64,000 bases of DNA from Laburnicola sp. R22_1 (lineage: Eukaryota; Ascomycota; Dothideomycetes; Pleosporales; Didymosphaeriaceae): contig JACONQ010000023.1 of assembly GCA_014281115.1 (NCBI GenBank), positions 51,940 through 115,939 of the forward strand, read 5' to 3'. Each line of letters begins with the position of its first letter. Position 1 is the first letter of the stretch. Shown piece after piece: positions 51,435 to 61,452 of this stretch. The notes under the pieces were generated by a model that saw only the letters and a list, made by a program, of their open reading frames with translations, was not told where the DNA came from and ran no database searches. A program made the translations under genes and the position numbers.

Positions 51435-52540
51435 GCCGATGCCAACGCCGTGGACCACGCAGGACTTGCACCATTACATGGCGCAGAGTCGCCAGAGTCG
51501 ATCAGCTTGTTAGTTGAGGAGGGCCATGCCGACATCAACAAAAATCTCGCATGAAGGACAATCGCCTATACTTTCATTGCTCAAAGGTAATCGCACAGAC
51601 AATGTGGTCCTGAAGCTTCTGGAATACCTTCCAGACCTTACTATCAAAGATAAGCAGGGGAATGGGCCGCTGCATATTGCACTCGAAAGGCGCAGCAGAG
51701 ACACTATGATCATAGATGCGCTCCTCGATACAGGTGCAGACCCCAACGAGCGAAATCGCCTTCGCGGGACGCCACTACTAGACCTACACATGCACCGAGG
51801 AGGGTCTTCAGCAAAAATATTGAAAGCTTTACTACAGGCTGGGGGCGATATAAATGCAAAAGATATGACTGGCAAGACTTTTTGTCTCGGGCAGTGGTAG
51901 AGGGCTTTACGGGACGCTGCCATGATATCCAAGCGTTACTTGAGCGAGGCGCAGATCTTAACGTCCGCGATTTCAATGGACGAACTCTCTTGCATGTTGC
52001 CGTCTCTTCCCACTAAGGATCAGGATCACAAACCTTCGCGTACAATGAAAGAGTTGTAACTCGATTCGATTACTTGCTCATGAAGGGTCTACCTAGGTAG
52101 ATGTGCATGCGGTCGACTACCATGGCAACACCCTCATGCACGAGCTTGCTTCTCGATTAAGTGTACTAGACCCGTATCATGGACCTTAATACATTTCTCT
52201 AGCAAAGCAGCTTCTGGAATTGGGGATCCATCCAGACCAACAAAACAACTGCGAACGGACCGCTCTCCACACCCTGGCCTCATCACCTCCGTTTACTTGT
52301 CAGCCTTTTTCTCCTCTGAGATATTCTACCGTCCTTGATTTGCTGCTTTCATACGTAGACAATGTCAACCAAGTAGACAATCAAGGCCTCACTCCCCTGC
52401 ATTTGGCCAGTATGTACAGTCTCAGATTTTATCACCAAAAAGTTGCTCGATGCTGGAGCGAACATTGCCGCTGCAAGCTTTGACGCACGATCTCTACGTA
52501 GTGCGTTCCCCATATAAAATACTTACACGCAGGAAAAGGT
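51435..52540 (+). pseudogene. Ankyrin-repeat gene, 3' fragment
   Basis: Continues the repeat cut at 43821: ADANAVDHAGLAPLHGA, LLVEEGHADIN, GNGPLHIALERRSRDT, LLDTGADPNERNRLRGTPLL, LLQAGGDINAKD. A lost T near 51880 shifts the frame to LLERGADLNVRDFNGRTLLHVAV, and after further breaks come NQVDNQGLTPLHLAS and KLLDAGANIAAASFDARSL near 52440-52495. At least four frameshifts and several stops are present. The gene is therefore dead beyond the hAT insertion. About eight to ten repeats are recognisable over both fragments. Its end is not clear; sequence after 52540 looks non-coding. Confidence 0.8.
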
Positions 52541-53483
52541 CTACAAAAAAAGCCCCAAGTATTTCCCCAACTCATATATCAGCAAAATTCTCTACTCTAC
52601 TAGAGTCTCTAATATCCCCTCAACAACCACGACGCACTATCCCCTTCTAACCCAGCCACTCTCTTCTTTAATCTTAGAGTCACCAGACTTATAGACAGTC
52701 CAAACTCCCGCAAATCCCACCAGACCTCTAAGACGACAACAAACCCGCAAACCTCGCCGAACTGAGTGAAAAGAAAAGACATAACTGACACGCCGTCTTA
52801 AATGTCGCTTGTAGCATCGAGAATTGTGTTATGAGAAGAATAGTTTGTTCAAGAAGGTAGAAACGTCCCCACATTTCCCCCACACGCACCAAGAGAAGAC
52901 AAACCTACGCCAACTCCCATATCTAGATCACAATACTGTCCTCGTCCCCACCGCTCTGAAGACGACACTCCATCTCCAAATACCAAAATGAAGTTGGAAC
53001 ACTTTTAGGTTTGGTGGCCGCTGCGTGTGTGGATCTTCTATGAGGACGGCTGCTGGTACGTGTTTCTGCATCTTGGTATGATGGTATATTAAAGACTGTA
53101 GTTAAGTCAAGGACAGGCAGGTAGTATTAACGGGCTGTGTGTGGGGGTGTTGCTTTTATTTTCTGCGCATATTATTACCGGTATGAATTCTTTCCTGTGC
53201 GAAATAAACTGTCCGCGTGGTTGAGAGTTCAGTGCTACAGTTAGAAAAGATGGAGTTGAATGGTATACGATTCCAGTACACGATACATCAAAACCCGACA
53301 GGAGAGTCCACCAACCAGCACCTCCACAAGCACCCACAACCCCAAGCCCATCACCCAATCATAGCAGAAGCGTAGCCCTCGCGCTAGGCCATCTACATAA
53401 ACCCCCCACCCCCAACACACACGCATCAGGCACTTCTTTCCGCGCAGCCCAGACAAATTGTCGAAGAACTTCCATGGCGTAAA
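52541..53483. other. Normal-GC intergenic region
   Basis: No convincing coding sequence on either strand; short open frames on the minus strand (53107-53456) have no recognisable content. It probably holds the 3' region of the atg33-like gene. Confidence 0.6.
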
Positions 53484-54104
53484 CTACGCACCATCCCCCC
53501 AAATCCCCACAACCCCCATCGCAAACGCCAGCCCCGAAATAACCGCCCTCACACTCTCCGTAAACCGCATCCGCTCCACAGCATGCCGCACCTCCTCGCC
53601 ATTGACATCATCCCCCTGCGCCTCCAAATCCAACAGCGCCCGCTGCTCGTTCTTCCCCTCCCGGAAGGCGACCGCGAAGTCGACGCCGGGACCCGACATA
53701 AAGGTAAAAATGGACGTGTAGAGGAGGTACGGATGGCGGAAACGACGCGGCGACAGCAGGTATGCGGAGAAGAGGGTGAAGGTCGTGATGTGGCGGAGGT
53801 ACGAGGAGAGGAGGCGCGTCTTGGACGAGAGGTAGGTGTGTGTTGAGCGGGCGGTTACGGCGGTTGGGAGGGTGAGGAGCGCGGGGAGCGCCGTCGTGGA
53901 GAGGGAGGCGGAGATGCCCTGGGCGTTGTTAGTGTCGTGTTGATGCTTGTGTCTGTCGCGGTGGTCCTCTTGGAAGCTTCAGAAGGGACGATGGCGCGAC
54001 ATGGGAGCTCCGAAATGGAGTGGCGGGTAAGAGCGACGTACCGTGAGCAGTCCTAGACTTATTGTCCCCACGAATTTGCAAGCGGAGATTGCCGGGTTGG
54101 ACAT
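53484..54104 (-). CDS. atg33: Atg33-like mitophagy protein (two exons)
   Basis: Two minus-strand exons: 54104-54042 (21 codons) and 53918-53484. The intron is 123 bp with donor GTACGT, branch-like ACTAAC and acceptor CAG, and phase 0. The 165-residue product starts MSNPAISACKFVGTISLGLL and continues ISASLSTTALPALLTLP, then a LLSPRRFRHPYLLY stretch, and ends near a second hydrophobic segment (RAVISGLAFAMGVVGIW). This N-terminal hydrophobic helix, Leu/Thr-rich segment and SPRxxRHPYLLY motif are what I recall of fungal Atg33, a mitochondrial outer-membrane protein needed for selective autophagy of mitochondria in yeast. Yeast Atg33 is about 200 residues; filamentous forms are similar or shorter. 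Both the start and splice sites fit well, and no breaks are seen. The function is inferred from resemblance only. It lies 124 bp downstream of the end of the broken Cys-rich gene on the same strand. Confidence 0.78.
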
Positions 54105-54214
54105 CTTGTTGGAATTCAATCGGCGAGCGCGGAGTTGAATTGATACACGTTGGAGCTTGGAGGTTGGGGAGCAAGGTTCTTGTCATGAACATTGTCGTGG
54201 TTCTGATTGAACGG

Positions 54215-54251
54215 GTGGCCAGGGCGGCTAGTAGCACGTGATGCGGGGATT
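54215..54251. promoter_or_regulatory. 37-bp segment with CACGTG box, shared with 59586-59622
   Basis: GGCGGCTAGTAGCACGTG is identical in both places, and the 37-bp blocks differ at about five positions. CACGTG is a palindromic E-box bound by bHLH factors. Here it lies about 130 bp upstream of the atg33-like start codon. It also overlaps the last codons of the broken Cys-rich gene, so the match could instead be the tail of a related gene. Confidence 0.45.
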
Positions 54252-54672
54252 ACTTAGGTCCACACAAACGCCTTGAGAATCCGCCACATTCATATCCACA
54301 CCATGCATATCACACTCCCACCCCAATGGCCCCTGGTCCCACGAATCTACCTCGCACACTTCCCTGGATTATTAGCAACATGTACATGTAGGTCCACGCC
54401 CGTCGTATCGCAGATCTAGCCCTGTGGACACTGCGCCGTGCTCTCCATGTCATGTTGCACAGATTCGGGATGCAGTATCCCTCCATGGAGGCGCGGCCAC
54501 TACCCGTGTAGTCGCAGGTTGAATTTGAGGGACAAGCGCCTCCATCGCAGAAGTGAGGCTCACAGGTTCCGGGTAGATCGGGTTTGGCGTTAGAGCAGAA
54601 GGAGCCGAAGGGACATTGGGGAAATGAGGCGCTGCATTGTACCGGTTCGGTACTGATTTGGCTTTGGGCCAT
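54228..54672 (-). pseudogene. Small cysteine-rich protein gene, broken
   Basis: The minus strand starts with ATG at 54672 in a strong CCACCATGG context and reads MAQSQISTEPVQCSASFPQC, then GSFCSNAKPDLPGTCEPHFC and CDGGACPSNSTCDYTGSG. After IPNLCN the frame shifts: TAQCPQG-stop-ICDTTGVDLHVH continues in another frame, and a second shift leads to EVDSWDQGPLGWECDMHGVD and SNPRITCY-stop at 54228. Read across the breaks there are about 17 cysteines in roughly 145 residues. No signal peptide is visible after this ATG, although an upstream exon cannot be excluded; a TATA-like GTATAAATT lies near 54855. Cys-rich proteins of this size in fungi are often secreted, but no function can be assigned. Two shifts and a stop make it a likely pseudogene unless the sequence has errors. 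Confidence 0.6.
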
Positions 54673-54939
54673 GGTGGATGGAGGCGCTGAACTTTATATT
54701 GCTAGAGTGTTCAATGCGTCGTTGAAGGACGCAAGGGAGAGGTGTAGGCAGGTTGTTGTGGAGCGAGACCTGTGGGAGCAATGTGGCCCGTCGAGGAAGA
54801 TGATGAGGAACGGATCGTGCTGGTGTCGGAAGAAATACGGATTGCGGAATTTATACTTGTTTGCTACGAATGACGCGACAAAACAACCCAAGATACGAGA
54901 ATCCGAACCTCTTTATAACGATTCACACCACGCAAGAAC

Positions 54940-56478
54940 CTAGTCAAATAGCTGGATAGGATCAAAGTACACAATCTCAACATGTTTACGCTCCTTTGGC
55001 CAATTTTCAAACCCCAATCCCACGTCCAATGGCGCCGAGGACTCGTTGACCACGATGTCCATCTGACACGCCGTCTCGGACACGAAGCTGATGTGGAAAA
55101 TGTTTACAAAACCACCACATCCCATCGCTTCCATACGAGATTTGAACGCTATAACCCGCTGTGCAAGTTGCACTACGGTTTGACTGTCCCAGATTCCCTC
55201 CCGTCTCCTATTTGCACTCAATAACCCCAAGCTCTTATCCCGAGCAGGAGCGTAGTTGCCGCGCCACGCCAACATGAAGAGTGGCGCAATGACCCCGAAA
55301 GAAAGCGAGAATGCCTGCATGTCCTTATCTTGGCTGTTGAGGAAGATTTCGGCTTCTTCTAATATCCTCGCAACGTCTGCGTCGTATCTGTTGAAGCAGT
55401 CTCCAGAAAAGACGTTGTCGAGCATGACCTTTAGAGCGGAGTAGTAAATCCGTAATATCGAAAAAGCTTGACGCTCCGTGACATCACGAGGTCTAGTAAG
55501 TGATCCATCGAGGTTGGTAAATGCCAAACTCCATTGGCTGAGCTTCTGGCACACCTTTTCATACCGGGCCCCGATATCGTTGGATAGAATTTCAGATGAT
55601 ATATTGCCTGCTTGTGTAAGATTCCCATAGTAATCAAACAAGCAATGGCATTCGTTGTATACTATCTGTAAGTAATACAGAGCGTCGTCGACGGATTCGA
55701 ATCGAGCCGGAATAGGCGGGTCAAAACTACGGATTGCATCATATGCTCTAGATATGCGCGGATGCCCGAGCTCCATAATGTGGTTTTGGAGAGCAAGGAA
55801 GTCTCGGTCCAGGGATTCCGAAAGCAACGACTGCTGATGCGAGTCTTGGGGTGAGCGCTGCCGTCTTTGGCTTATGATTTTCACTCCTGATTGGATGTGC
55901 TGCAGGGCGCGATAGAAGCTGCCTCGCAGACACTCCAGCGAGTAGAAGACAATACTGGCAACGAGGACGGCGGTTACTGACGGCTCAGACTGACGGGCCT
56001 GGAATATTTCTCTCATGGCTTTGTTATAGTGATGGATCGCATCGTCTCGGTATCTTTCGCGAGAGTTGCCCTCCTGGGAGAAGGATTCGTGCATGCTGCT
56101 GAGCGCAACGACAGCCGACAAAATGAAACCGTACTCCTGAGCGAGCTGAAAGATGTGTTCGGTCCACAGCCTTGAATGGAATGGTGCAACCATCTGGAGC
56201 GCGGCTCTGCACCGGAAGTAGTGCAATGATCTTCTTTCAGATTGGACAAGGTCGGGGTTTTCCTGTAGCGGCCTTGGAACAACGTAGATGATGATCTTGT
56301 TGGGTGGCTGAAGCGGCTCGGCTGTTTGGTAATGACAAGTGACGTGTGCTTTGAGGCATCTCTGGCATTGCGGTCGGCTTTCATCGCACTTGACACGCCT
56401 GGATTTACATGTCATACAACCTAAGCTAGACCGCGCGCTTTGCACGCGAAGAAGCTTCTGGTGAGACTGTGGAGCCAT
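54940..56478 (-). CDS. Zn2Cys6 fungal transcription factor, 512 aa
   Basis: A single uninterrupted 512-codon frame. The N-terminus carries a complete zinc binuclear cluster: Cys21, 24, 31, 38, 41 and 48 with spacing C-X2-C-X6-C-X6-C-X2-C-X6-C and the basic loop KSRRVK. Such domains bind CGG-type half-sites. Residues ~80-300 fit the helical middle region of fungal-specific regulators: SLHYFRCRAALQM, LSAVVALSSMHES, and a paired aromatic/hydrophobic segment VASIVFYSLECLRGSF. No linker coiled coil is obvious. The start is taken at 56478 because it lies 20 residues before the first Cys and no earlier in-frame ATG is near. It is divergent from the carboxypeptidase gene, sharing a ~560-bp promoter, but there is no evidence that it regulates it. 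Codon use and GC are normal and no RIP is seen. Target genes are unknown. Confidence 0.93.
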   Translation of the reverse strand: MAPQSHQKLLRVQSARSSLGCMTCKSRRVKCDESRPQCQRCLKAHVTCHYQTAEPLQPPNKIIIYVVPRPLQENPDLVQSERRSLHYFRCRAALQMVAPFHSRLWTEHIFQLAQEYGFILSAVVALSSMHESFSQEGNSRERYRDDAIHHYNKAMREIFQARQSEPSVTAVLVASIVFYSLECLRGSFYRALQHIQSGVKIISQRRQRSPQDSHQQSLLSESLDRDFLALQNHIMELGHPRISRAYDAIRSFDPPIPARFESVDDALYYLQIVYNECHCLFDYYGNLTQAGNISSEILSNDIGARYEKVCQKLSQWSLAFTNLDGSLTRPRDVTERQAFSILRIYYSALKVMLDNVFSGDCFNRYDADVARILEEAEIFLNSQDKDMQAFSLSFGVIAPLFMLAWRGNYAPARDKSLGLLSANRRREGIWDSQTVVQLAQRVIAFKSRMEAMGCGGFVNIFHISFVSETACQMDIVVNESSAPLDVGLGFENWPKERKHVEIVYFDPIQLFD

Positions 56479-57037
56479 GACGCGGAATGCTCGTGAGCGC
56501 TTACCCTTGTGTGGAGGGTATGCAAGCTTAGAGAAATTGAAGTGATGTCGACATTGGATATATAGGCAGTTTCTGGGACCATCTTACCAAGATTGTTGCC
56601 CCAGCCCCCTCGCGTACGTATATGTGGGACCAAGAATCCAAGTTGCTAGTTGTTCTTTGGCCCCCAATTGCGGAAACAAACCCTGGTCAATAGCTAACCC
56701 ATGTCAGTTAGCGTTCACGAGGTAGCCAAAAACTGTTCAGCCTCTACAGTACCTTCGGTACGAATAAGGCGAGGTCAACTGGCACATACCCATTCAATGG
56801 TAGAAGGGATGGCTCATTCTTCCTGGAGGAATTAGCTTCCACGACGAGCGAAATGGCGATGGTGCCTTGGCCAGTGTTCTTGTTAGAACTACGAACGGAC
56901 TTCAATGGGGCTGAGAGCATCATGGAAAATTGCAGAGCCTACCTATGGTAGGACGGGCGTGAACATATAAAGCACTCATGTCTTCCTCTTCCACATTGAT
57001 ATATCCTGAACGCACTCGTTATTCTCCATACAATCTC
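56479..57037. promoter_or_regulatory. Divergent promoter region with TATA box for the carboxypeptidase gene
   Basis: The region between the two divergent genes has no coding evidence. CATATAAAG at 56964-56972 is a good TATA box on the plus strand. It lies only about 12 bp before the ATG at 56978, too close for that to be the translation start of transcripts made from it, but well placed for the ATG at 57038. Confidence 0.6.
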
Positions 57038-59219
57038 ATGCAGCTAGCAATTCGGCTTCGCTCGAACATGTTAGTCGTTCTTGCGGCTGTCTTCTTCCTT
57101 ACTGGTAGCACAGATGCTCAGTTCCCGGCTCTTCCCACCGATTTGACAGTCGTCACTTCGAAAGTAGACCCAAATGTAAAGATCACGTACAAAGAGGTGT
57201 GTGTCTCGCGTATACACTGACTGAACCAAGGCTGAAAGACTGTTTCCTAGACCGACCTTTGCGAGACTACACCGGGAGTCAAATCATTCTCCGGCTTCGT
57301 GCACCTCCCGCATAGTGCCTTGTACGATTTACACTTCGATTTCGACATCCACACGTACTTCCTCTTCTTCGAGGCTCGAAACGACCCCGAAAATGCGCCT
57401 CTTGGCATATATCTCGCCGGTGGACCCGGAGAGAGCTCAGCTTTCACCGCGATGAGCGGCGAGGGAGGGCCCTGCTATGTGAATCTGGATGCTAACAGTA
57501 CCACTCTGAATCCATGGTCTCTGAACAACAACGTGAATATGCTTTACATCGATCAGCCCGTTGGTGCGGGGTTCTCTTACACATCATTGATCAATGGAAC
57601 CTACGATGCAATCGAGGGAACGATAACTCCTCTGAGCGCCTATGAAGGAGTTGTCGCCCCGCAGAATGCGACTTTTGGTCAGGGTACGTACACGGACCCA
57701 ATTCCGTGGTCGACGACGAATACGACAATCTCGAGCGCACAGGCTCTTTGGCATTTCGCCGAGCATTGGTTGACGCAGTGAGTATTTGACAGAAAAACAT
57801 CACCACCTTAGAGGCATCACTAACGAGGTCTGATGCTAGGTTTCCGGAGTACAGATCGAGCAACAAGAAAATCGGAATATGGGGAAATTCGGTACGTAAT
57901 GCTGGCTGCACTCGTGCTTCTGGGCGCTGATGTTCTTTAGGCCGGAGGACTGTGGGCGCCAGCGACCGGCGCGCAGTTCGATCGAAAATTCAAAGAGTCC
58001 GATGCTGATTCTCCCCTACGTGAATGGATCGTGGACAACATCGGCGTCACCAATGGGTTCATCGACTTTGGTTTAGCCGTGCCGTACTACCCTGAGTTTG
58101 CCTACAACAACACCTACGGGAATTTCCTTGATCGGGATCTTTATGCCAAAGCCAAGGAGAGCAACAACATGGATGGGGGTTGTCAAGATCTTGTCGCCAT
58201 CTGTCAAGCTGCTGGCAAGCAAGGGGATCCACTTGCCCGAGGCAACAATGACACGGTGAATAAGCTTTGCCAACAAGCTACGGCAGCCTGCATGTCAAAC
58301 TTTTTCCTTTTACAGGAAGCGAATCATGTATGTCATCCCACCATACTTTGAGACGTGGCCGTAGGGGGAAAAGGCTAACTATTACTTTAAGCTTACATCC
58401 TTCGACATCGCAGTGAAACTGGTGGATGACATACCTGGCGGTGACCCATGTCCATATTACTTCCCTGTCCACACCTTTCTCAATCAAGAGTGGACGCAGA
58501 AAGCTCTGGGCGTGCCACTCAACTTTACCTATATATCCAACACCGTTATGGACGCCCTGGCCCTCCGTGGAAACAGCGAAGTCGGCACTGGCGGCGTCGT
58601 TCGAGCCGACAAGAGCGACATGGAGTATCTGCTCCAAAGCGATATCAAAGTCGCATTGGTGTATGGAGACCGAGACGCACGGTGTCCATGGACAGCAGCA
58701 GAGGGTCTCGCGCTCCAAGCGAACTACACCGCGCATGACGACTTCAGCGCCGCGGGCTACGAGTACATCCACACGAACGAGACGTACAATGGCGGAGCCG
58801 TGAAGCAGTTTGGCAAATTCACCTTTTCGCGCGTTTTCCAATCGGGCCACGCCGTCAATACGTATCAGCCCGAGACTGTCGCTCGCATTTTCGACCGCAC
58901 TTTTTGGAGCAAAGATGTGGCGACTGGGAAGAAGGATATCGGTCAAGAATATGGGACCAAGGGCCCGCTCAGTAGCTGGGGTATGCTTAAAGAGTCTTTG
59001 CCTGAGACGCCAGGGACGTGTGTGGTCCTCGGGTTCTTCCAAGAGGAGTCGGTTCTGGCGCCACTTTTGCAGGGAAACGGGACGAATACTAATAATGAGT
59101 CGGTAAGCAGTAGTCAGCATGATCTCCCATATGGTAATGACGCGTGGTCTGTACAGGCGTATCAGAGACAGCTGGCTGCGATGCTCGCTCTTCTGGCTGT
59201 CGGGTTCGTGGTCGCTTGA
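57038..59219 (+). CDS. Secreted S10-family serine carboxypeptidase, five exons, 650 aa
   Basis: Exons 57038-57196, 57251-57777, 57840-57891, 57941-58327 and 58392-59219. Introns of 48-64 bp carry GTGTGT, GTGAGT, GTACGT and GTATGT donors and all acceptors end in AG, keeping frame throughout. The product opens with a signal peptide (MQLAIRLRSNMLVVLAAVFF, likely cut after STDA). The oxyanion segment reads LAGGPGESS. The catalytic triad is visible: Ser246 in WGNSAGG (spanning the exon 3/4 junction), Asp470 in YGDRDARCPW and His528 in FQSGHAV. S10 enzymes remove C-terminal residues from peptides, usually in vacuoles or outside the cell. A hydrophobic C-terminal tail (LAAMLALLAVGFVVA) and many N-glycosylation sequons suggest a GPI-anchored cell-surface form. 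It is longer than typical vacuolar carboxypeptidase Y. An upstream ATG at 56978 is open but would bury the signal peptide. The gene is intact and free of RIP. Confidence 0.93.
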
Positions 59220-59414
59220 TAGTGTGAAATAATCTGGGGATGAGACGTATGTAGAGTTTCCACCGAAGGCGACTGTATGTTCAAGTTACGTGGGTGTCCT
59301 TTCTTAGCAATTGTTATCAAATGTATTGATATTCTTCGACTTTTCCTACTTGCACTCTCTATGTATAGTATAGACTTAAACAGGTTAGAATCTTCTATAA
59401 TAATAATCTTTAGC

Positions 59415-59538
59415 TTTTTTTGTGATCACCTTTTTACGCTCTTTTTGTTTACTAAGAAGGGGGCTCTGCTTTTTTCTGTCACGTTATTTGAGATGAAAGC
59501 CTTTATTGTCCTACCCCTAGGTAGATTAATTTAACACA
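59415..59538 (+). mobile_element. Short SINE-like dispersed repeat, copy in GC-normal DNA
   Basis: Shares the T-rich body, GGGGGCTCTGC, GATGAAAGCCTTTATTG and CCCCTAGGTAG blocks with the other copies, ending TTAATTTAACACACC. It keeps CpA/TpG where the others are changed (for example GTGATCACC and GTCACG), so it is closest to the unmutated form. It lies about 200 bp after the carboxypeptidase stop. A clear target duplication was not found; AGGTTAGAATC and AGGTCTAAATC nearby are only similar. Confidence 0.75.
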
Positions 59539-59585
59539 CCATTAGGTCTAAATCCCTAAGCTATCAGATTAGATATATGGACAAC

Positions 59586-59622
59586 GTGGCTGGGGCGGCT
59601 AGTAGCACGTGATGTGGGGGTT
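59586..59622. repeat. Second copy of the CACGTG-containing 37-bp segment
   Basis: Matches 54215-54251 with about five differences. Read on the minus strand it ends NPHITCY-stop, against NPRITCY-stop in the broken Cys-rich gene, so it may be the tail of a lost relative of that gene. Confidence 0.5.
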
Positions 59623-60140
59623 TCCAAGGTTCCAAGGTTGCAACGTAGGAAGGAGCGAGGGGCCCAAGCTCCGGCCGTTCTATAAACTCAAAGGATGCGG
59701 CGCCGAACTGCTAACATGGTGATCTCTCCTTGTTTGCTGTGGTGGAGCTGATGCTTTACAGCTAGAATTCCTTATTACACTTACATACATTATGCAGTCT
59801 CTCTGTTTGTTACCCTAGCTCTCCGCAACAGCCGGGATCTGCTATGTTCGAAAATTGGGGATTTCTTAGCAGACCGCGTAAATTTTTCCCTACTACTTAA
59901 TTTGTGTAAGACTTATAAATTTAGCTAGTTTTTTAGTAAAGAATCCTAATTACGCGCATATAGTAAGTTAACACTTATAAGGCTATTTAGCCTAGTTATA
60001 TAGTATATACTAACGCGTTTTTTAGTATTATAGCTATTATAAATAGTTAATTTTAACACAAATTTAACACTAGGACTCTATATACATACTTATATAGGTA
60101 TAGCTCTTATATTATTTCTCTAGGCAGCTTATAAGTTGTA
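59623..60140. other. Border from normal-GC to RIP-decayed DNA
   Basis: GC is normal to about 59885 and then falls sharply. No gene was recognised on either side of the border. Confidence 0.6.
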
Positions 60141-60149
60141 GGTATAGTA

Positions 60150-61440
60150 GAGAAGACTAATTACTAGCTATTATACTAATACTAAAGTCTTAGCTATTAT
60201 AGAGATAACTATAGCAAAGCCTAAAAAGCTAGTAAAATTAGCCTATAAGTTATCTAAGTTAAAGGCGTTAAACACATTAAAAGTAATAACTTTAGCGCTA
60301 ATACTAATGCCTTTAATAGCGCCTTTAATACTACTTAAGGTACTATTACTAGACTAAGCTATTATTATCCTATTATCTTCTTCGCCTATATAAGGTTATC
60401 CTATACTATTATTATTACTACTACTAACTAAGCTAAAGTATGCTATATACCTTAACTATATCCTATACGTTAATAAGCTTATTAAAGTTAAGAACTTTAA
60501 CTTTAGTACTTATTGCAATTTTCTTATAAGTAAGCTAAAGAATAAGCTAGAAGACCTAATTATAGACTCTAGGTCTAGAGTTAAGGGTAGAGACTATTAT
60601 CTTTTAATAATAAGTGTTGCCTTTAAAGTTATGCTAAAGGGGATATAGAAATATAAGACTTTTATAGAGTTAAGCCTAAAATTAGGCTCTATATTAATAG
60701 AGTTTATAGATTAGCAAGTCCTACTATTTAAAAGAGTTAATAGCGTCTAATTTAAGGTAGAGATAAAGATTAAAGTCTAAAGTTAATTAAAGGCCTTTTC
60801 TTATACTTGCGCTATTAATAAGCTATTATTAGATATGCTAAAGAAGCCTACTATCGCCTATACTATAGTAAGTAGTAGTAGGAGTTATACTTTGCGTATA
60901 GTAATAGAGTAAAGGTAGTAGAAGTAGATAAAGGCTTAACTAAATACTACTAAGTTTATTAGTTATCTCTATAAGTGTTAGATCTGCTATAAGAACTTTT
61001 ATAATAATTATAGCCTTTAGTACTAAGTAAACCTACTAAGTTATAAGCACTTTAAAATCTATGCTACTAATAGTAAGACTTAGGCAAAGCGTTAGTTAGA
61101 GAAATAGCTAGGCGTCTATATTAAGACTTTACTATAGTAGTTTATTAACTATTAGCGTACTAACTATAGCAATAAGCTGCGCGTTAATAGGCACACTTAT
61201 AAAGGCAAGGGTAAGAAGAAGTGTAAAGGTAGTAGTGGCAATAACTCTAATAAGTTATTTTCTAATATAGTAGAGATAAAGCATATAAAGTAAGAAATAG
61301 CTAGGCGTAAAATAAAGTATTAGATTAGTTATTTAAAAGAGAAGAAGAAGAAGTATAAGGAGCAAAGGGAGTAGCTTAGGCTAAAGAAGAAGTACTAGTA
61401 ATATTACCTAAATCTCTAGCGTTAATAGTAGGGCTAGCCT
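60150..61440 (+). pseudogene. Long RIP-decayed open frame of unknown function
   Basis: One plus-strand frame can be followed for about 430 codons with few shifts; almost all its stops are TAG, as RIP of CAG or TGG codons would give. Readable pieces include PKKLVKLAYKLSKLKALNTL, KNKLEDLIIDSRSRVKGRDY, KYKTFIELSLKLGSILIEF, a Cys pair in YLYKC-stop-ICYKNF, and a basic tail KGKGKKKCKGSS then YLKEKKKKYKEQRE. I do not recognise the family. The Cys pair followed by His could be a zinc finger, and the basic tail suggests nucleic-acid binding, so a transposon-encoded protein is likely. It ends just before the Tc1/mariner element at 61453. Confidence 0.45.
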
Positions 61441-61452
61441 TATAGTCTATTA

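Noticed and set aside
53929..54237. 102-codon minus-strand open frame upstream of the atg33-like gene
   Set aside because: It overlaps the first exon and intron in a different frame; the spliced reading gives a recognisable protein and this one does not.
58278..59120. 280-codon open frame antisense to the carboxypeptidase gene
   Set aside because: It lies opposite a gene with full catalytic motifs and good splice sites; it has no recognisable content and is a codon-bias shadow.
59277..59534. 85-codon open frame after the carboxypeptidase gene
   Set aside because: It runs through the SINE-like repeat and AT-rich DNA and has no protein-like features.
60150..61440. Possible tyrosine recombinase (DUF3435-type) of a large mobile element
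   Set aside because: No recombinase active-site pattern could be read in the decayed frame; left as unknown.
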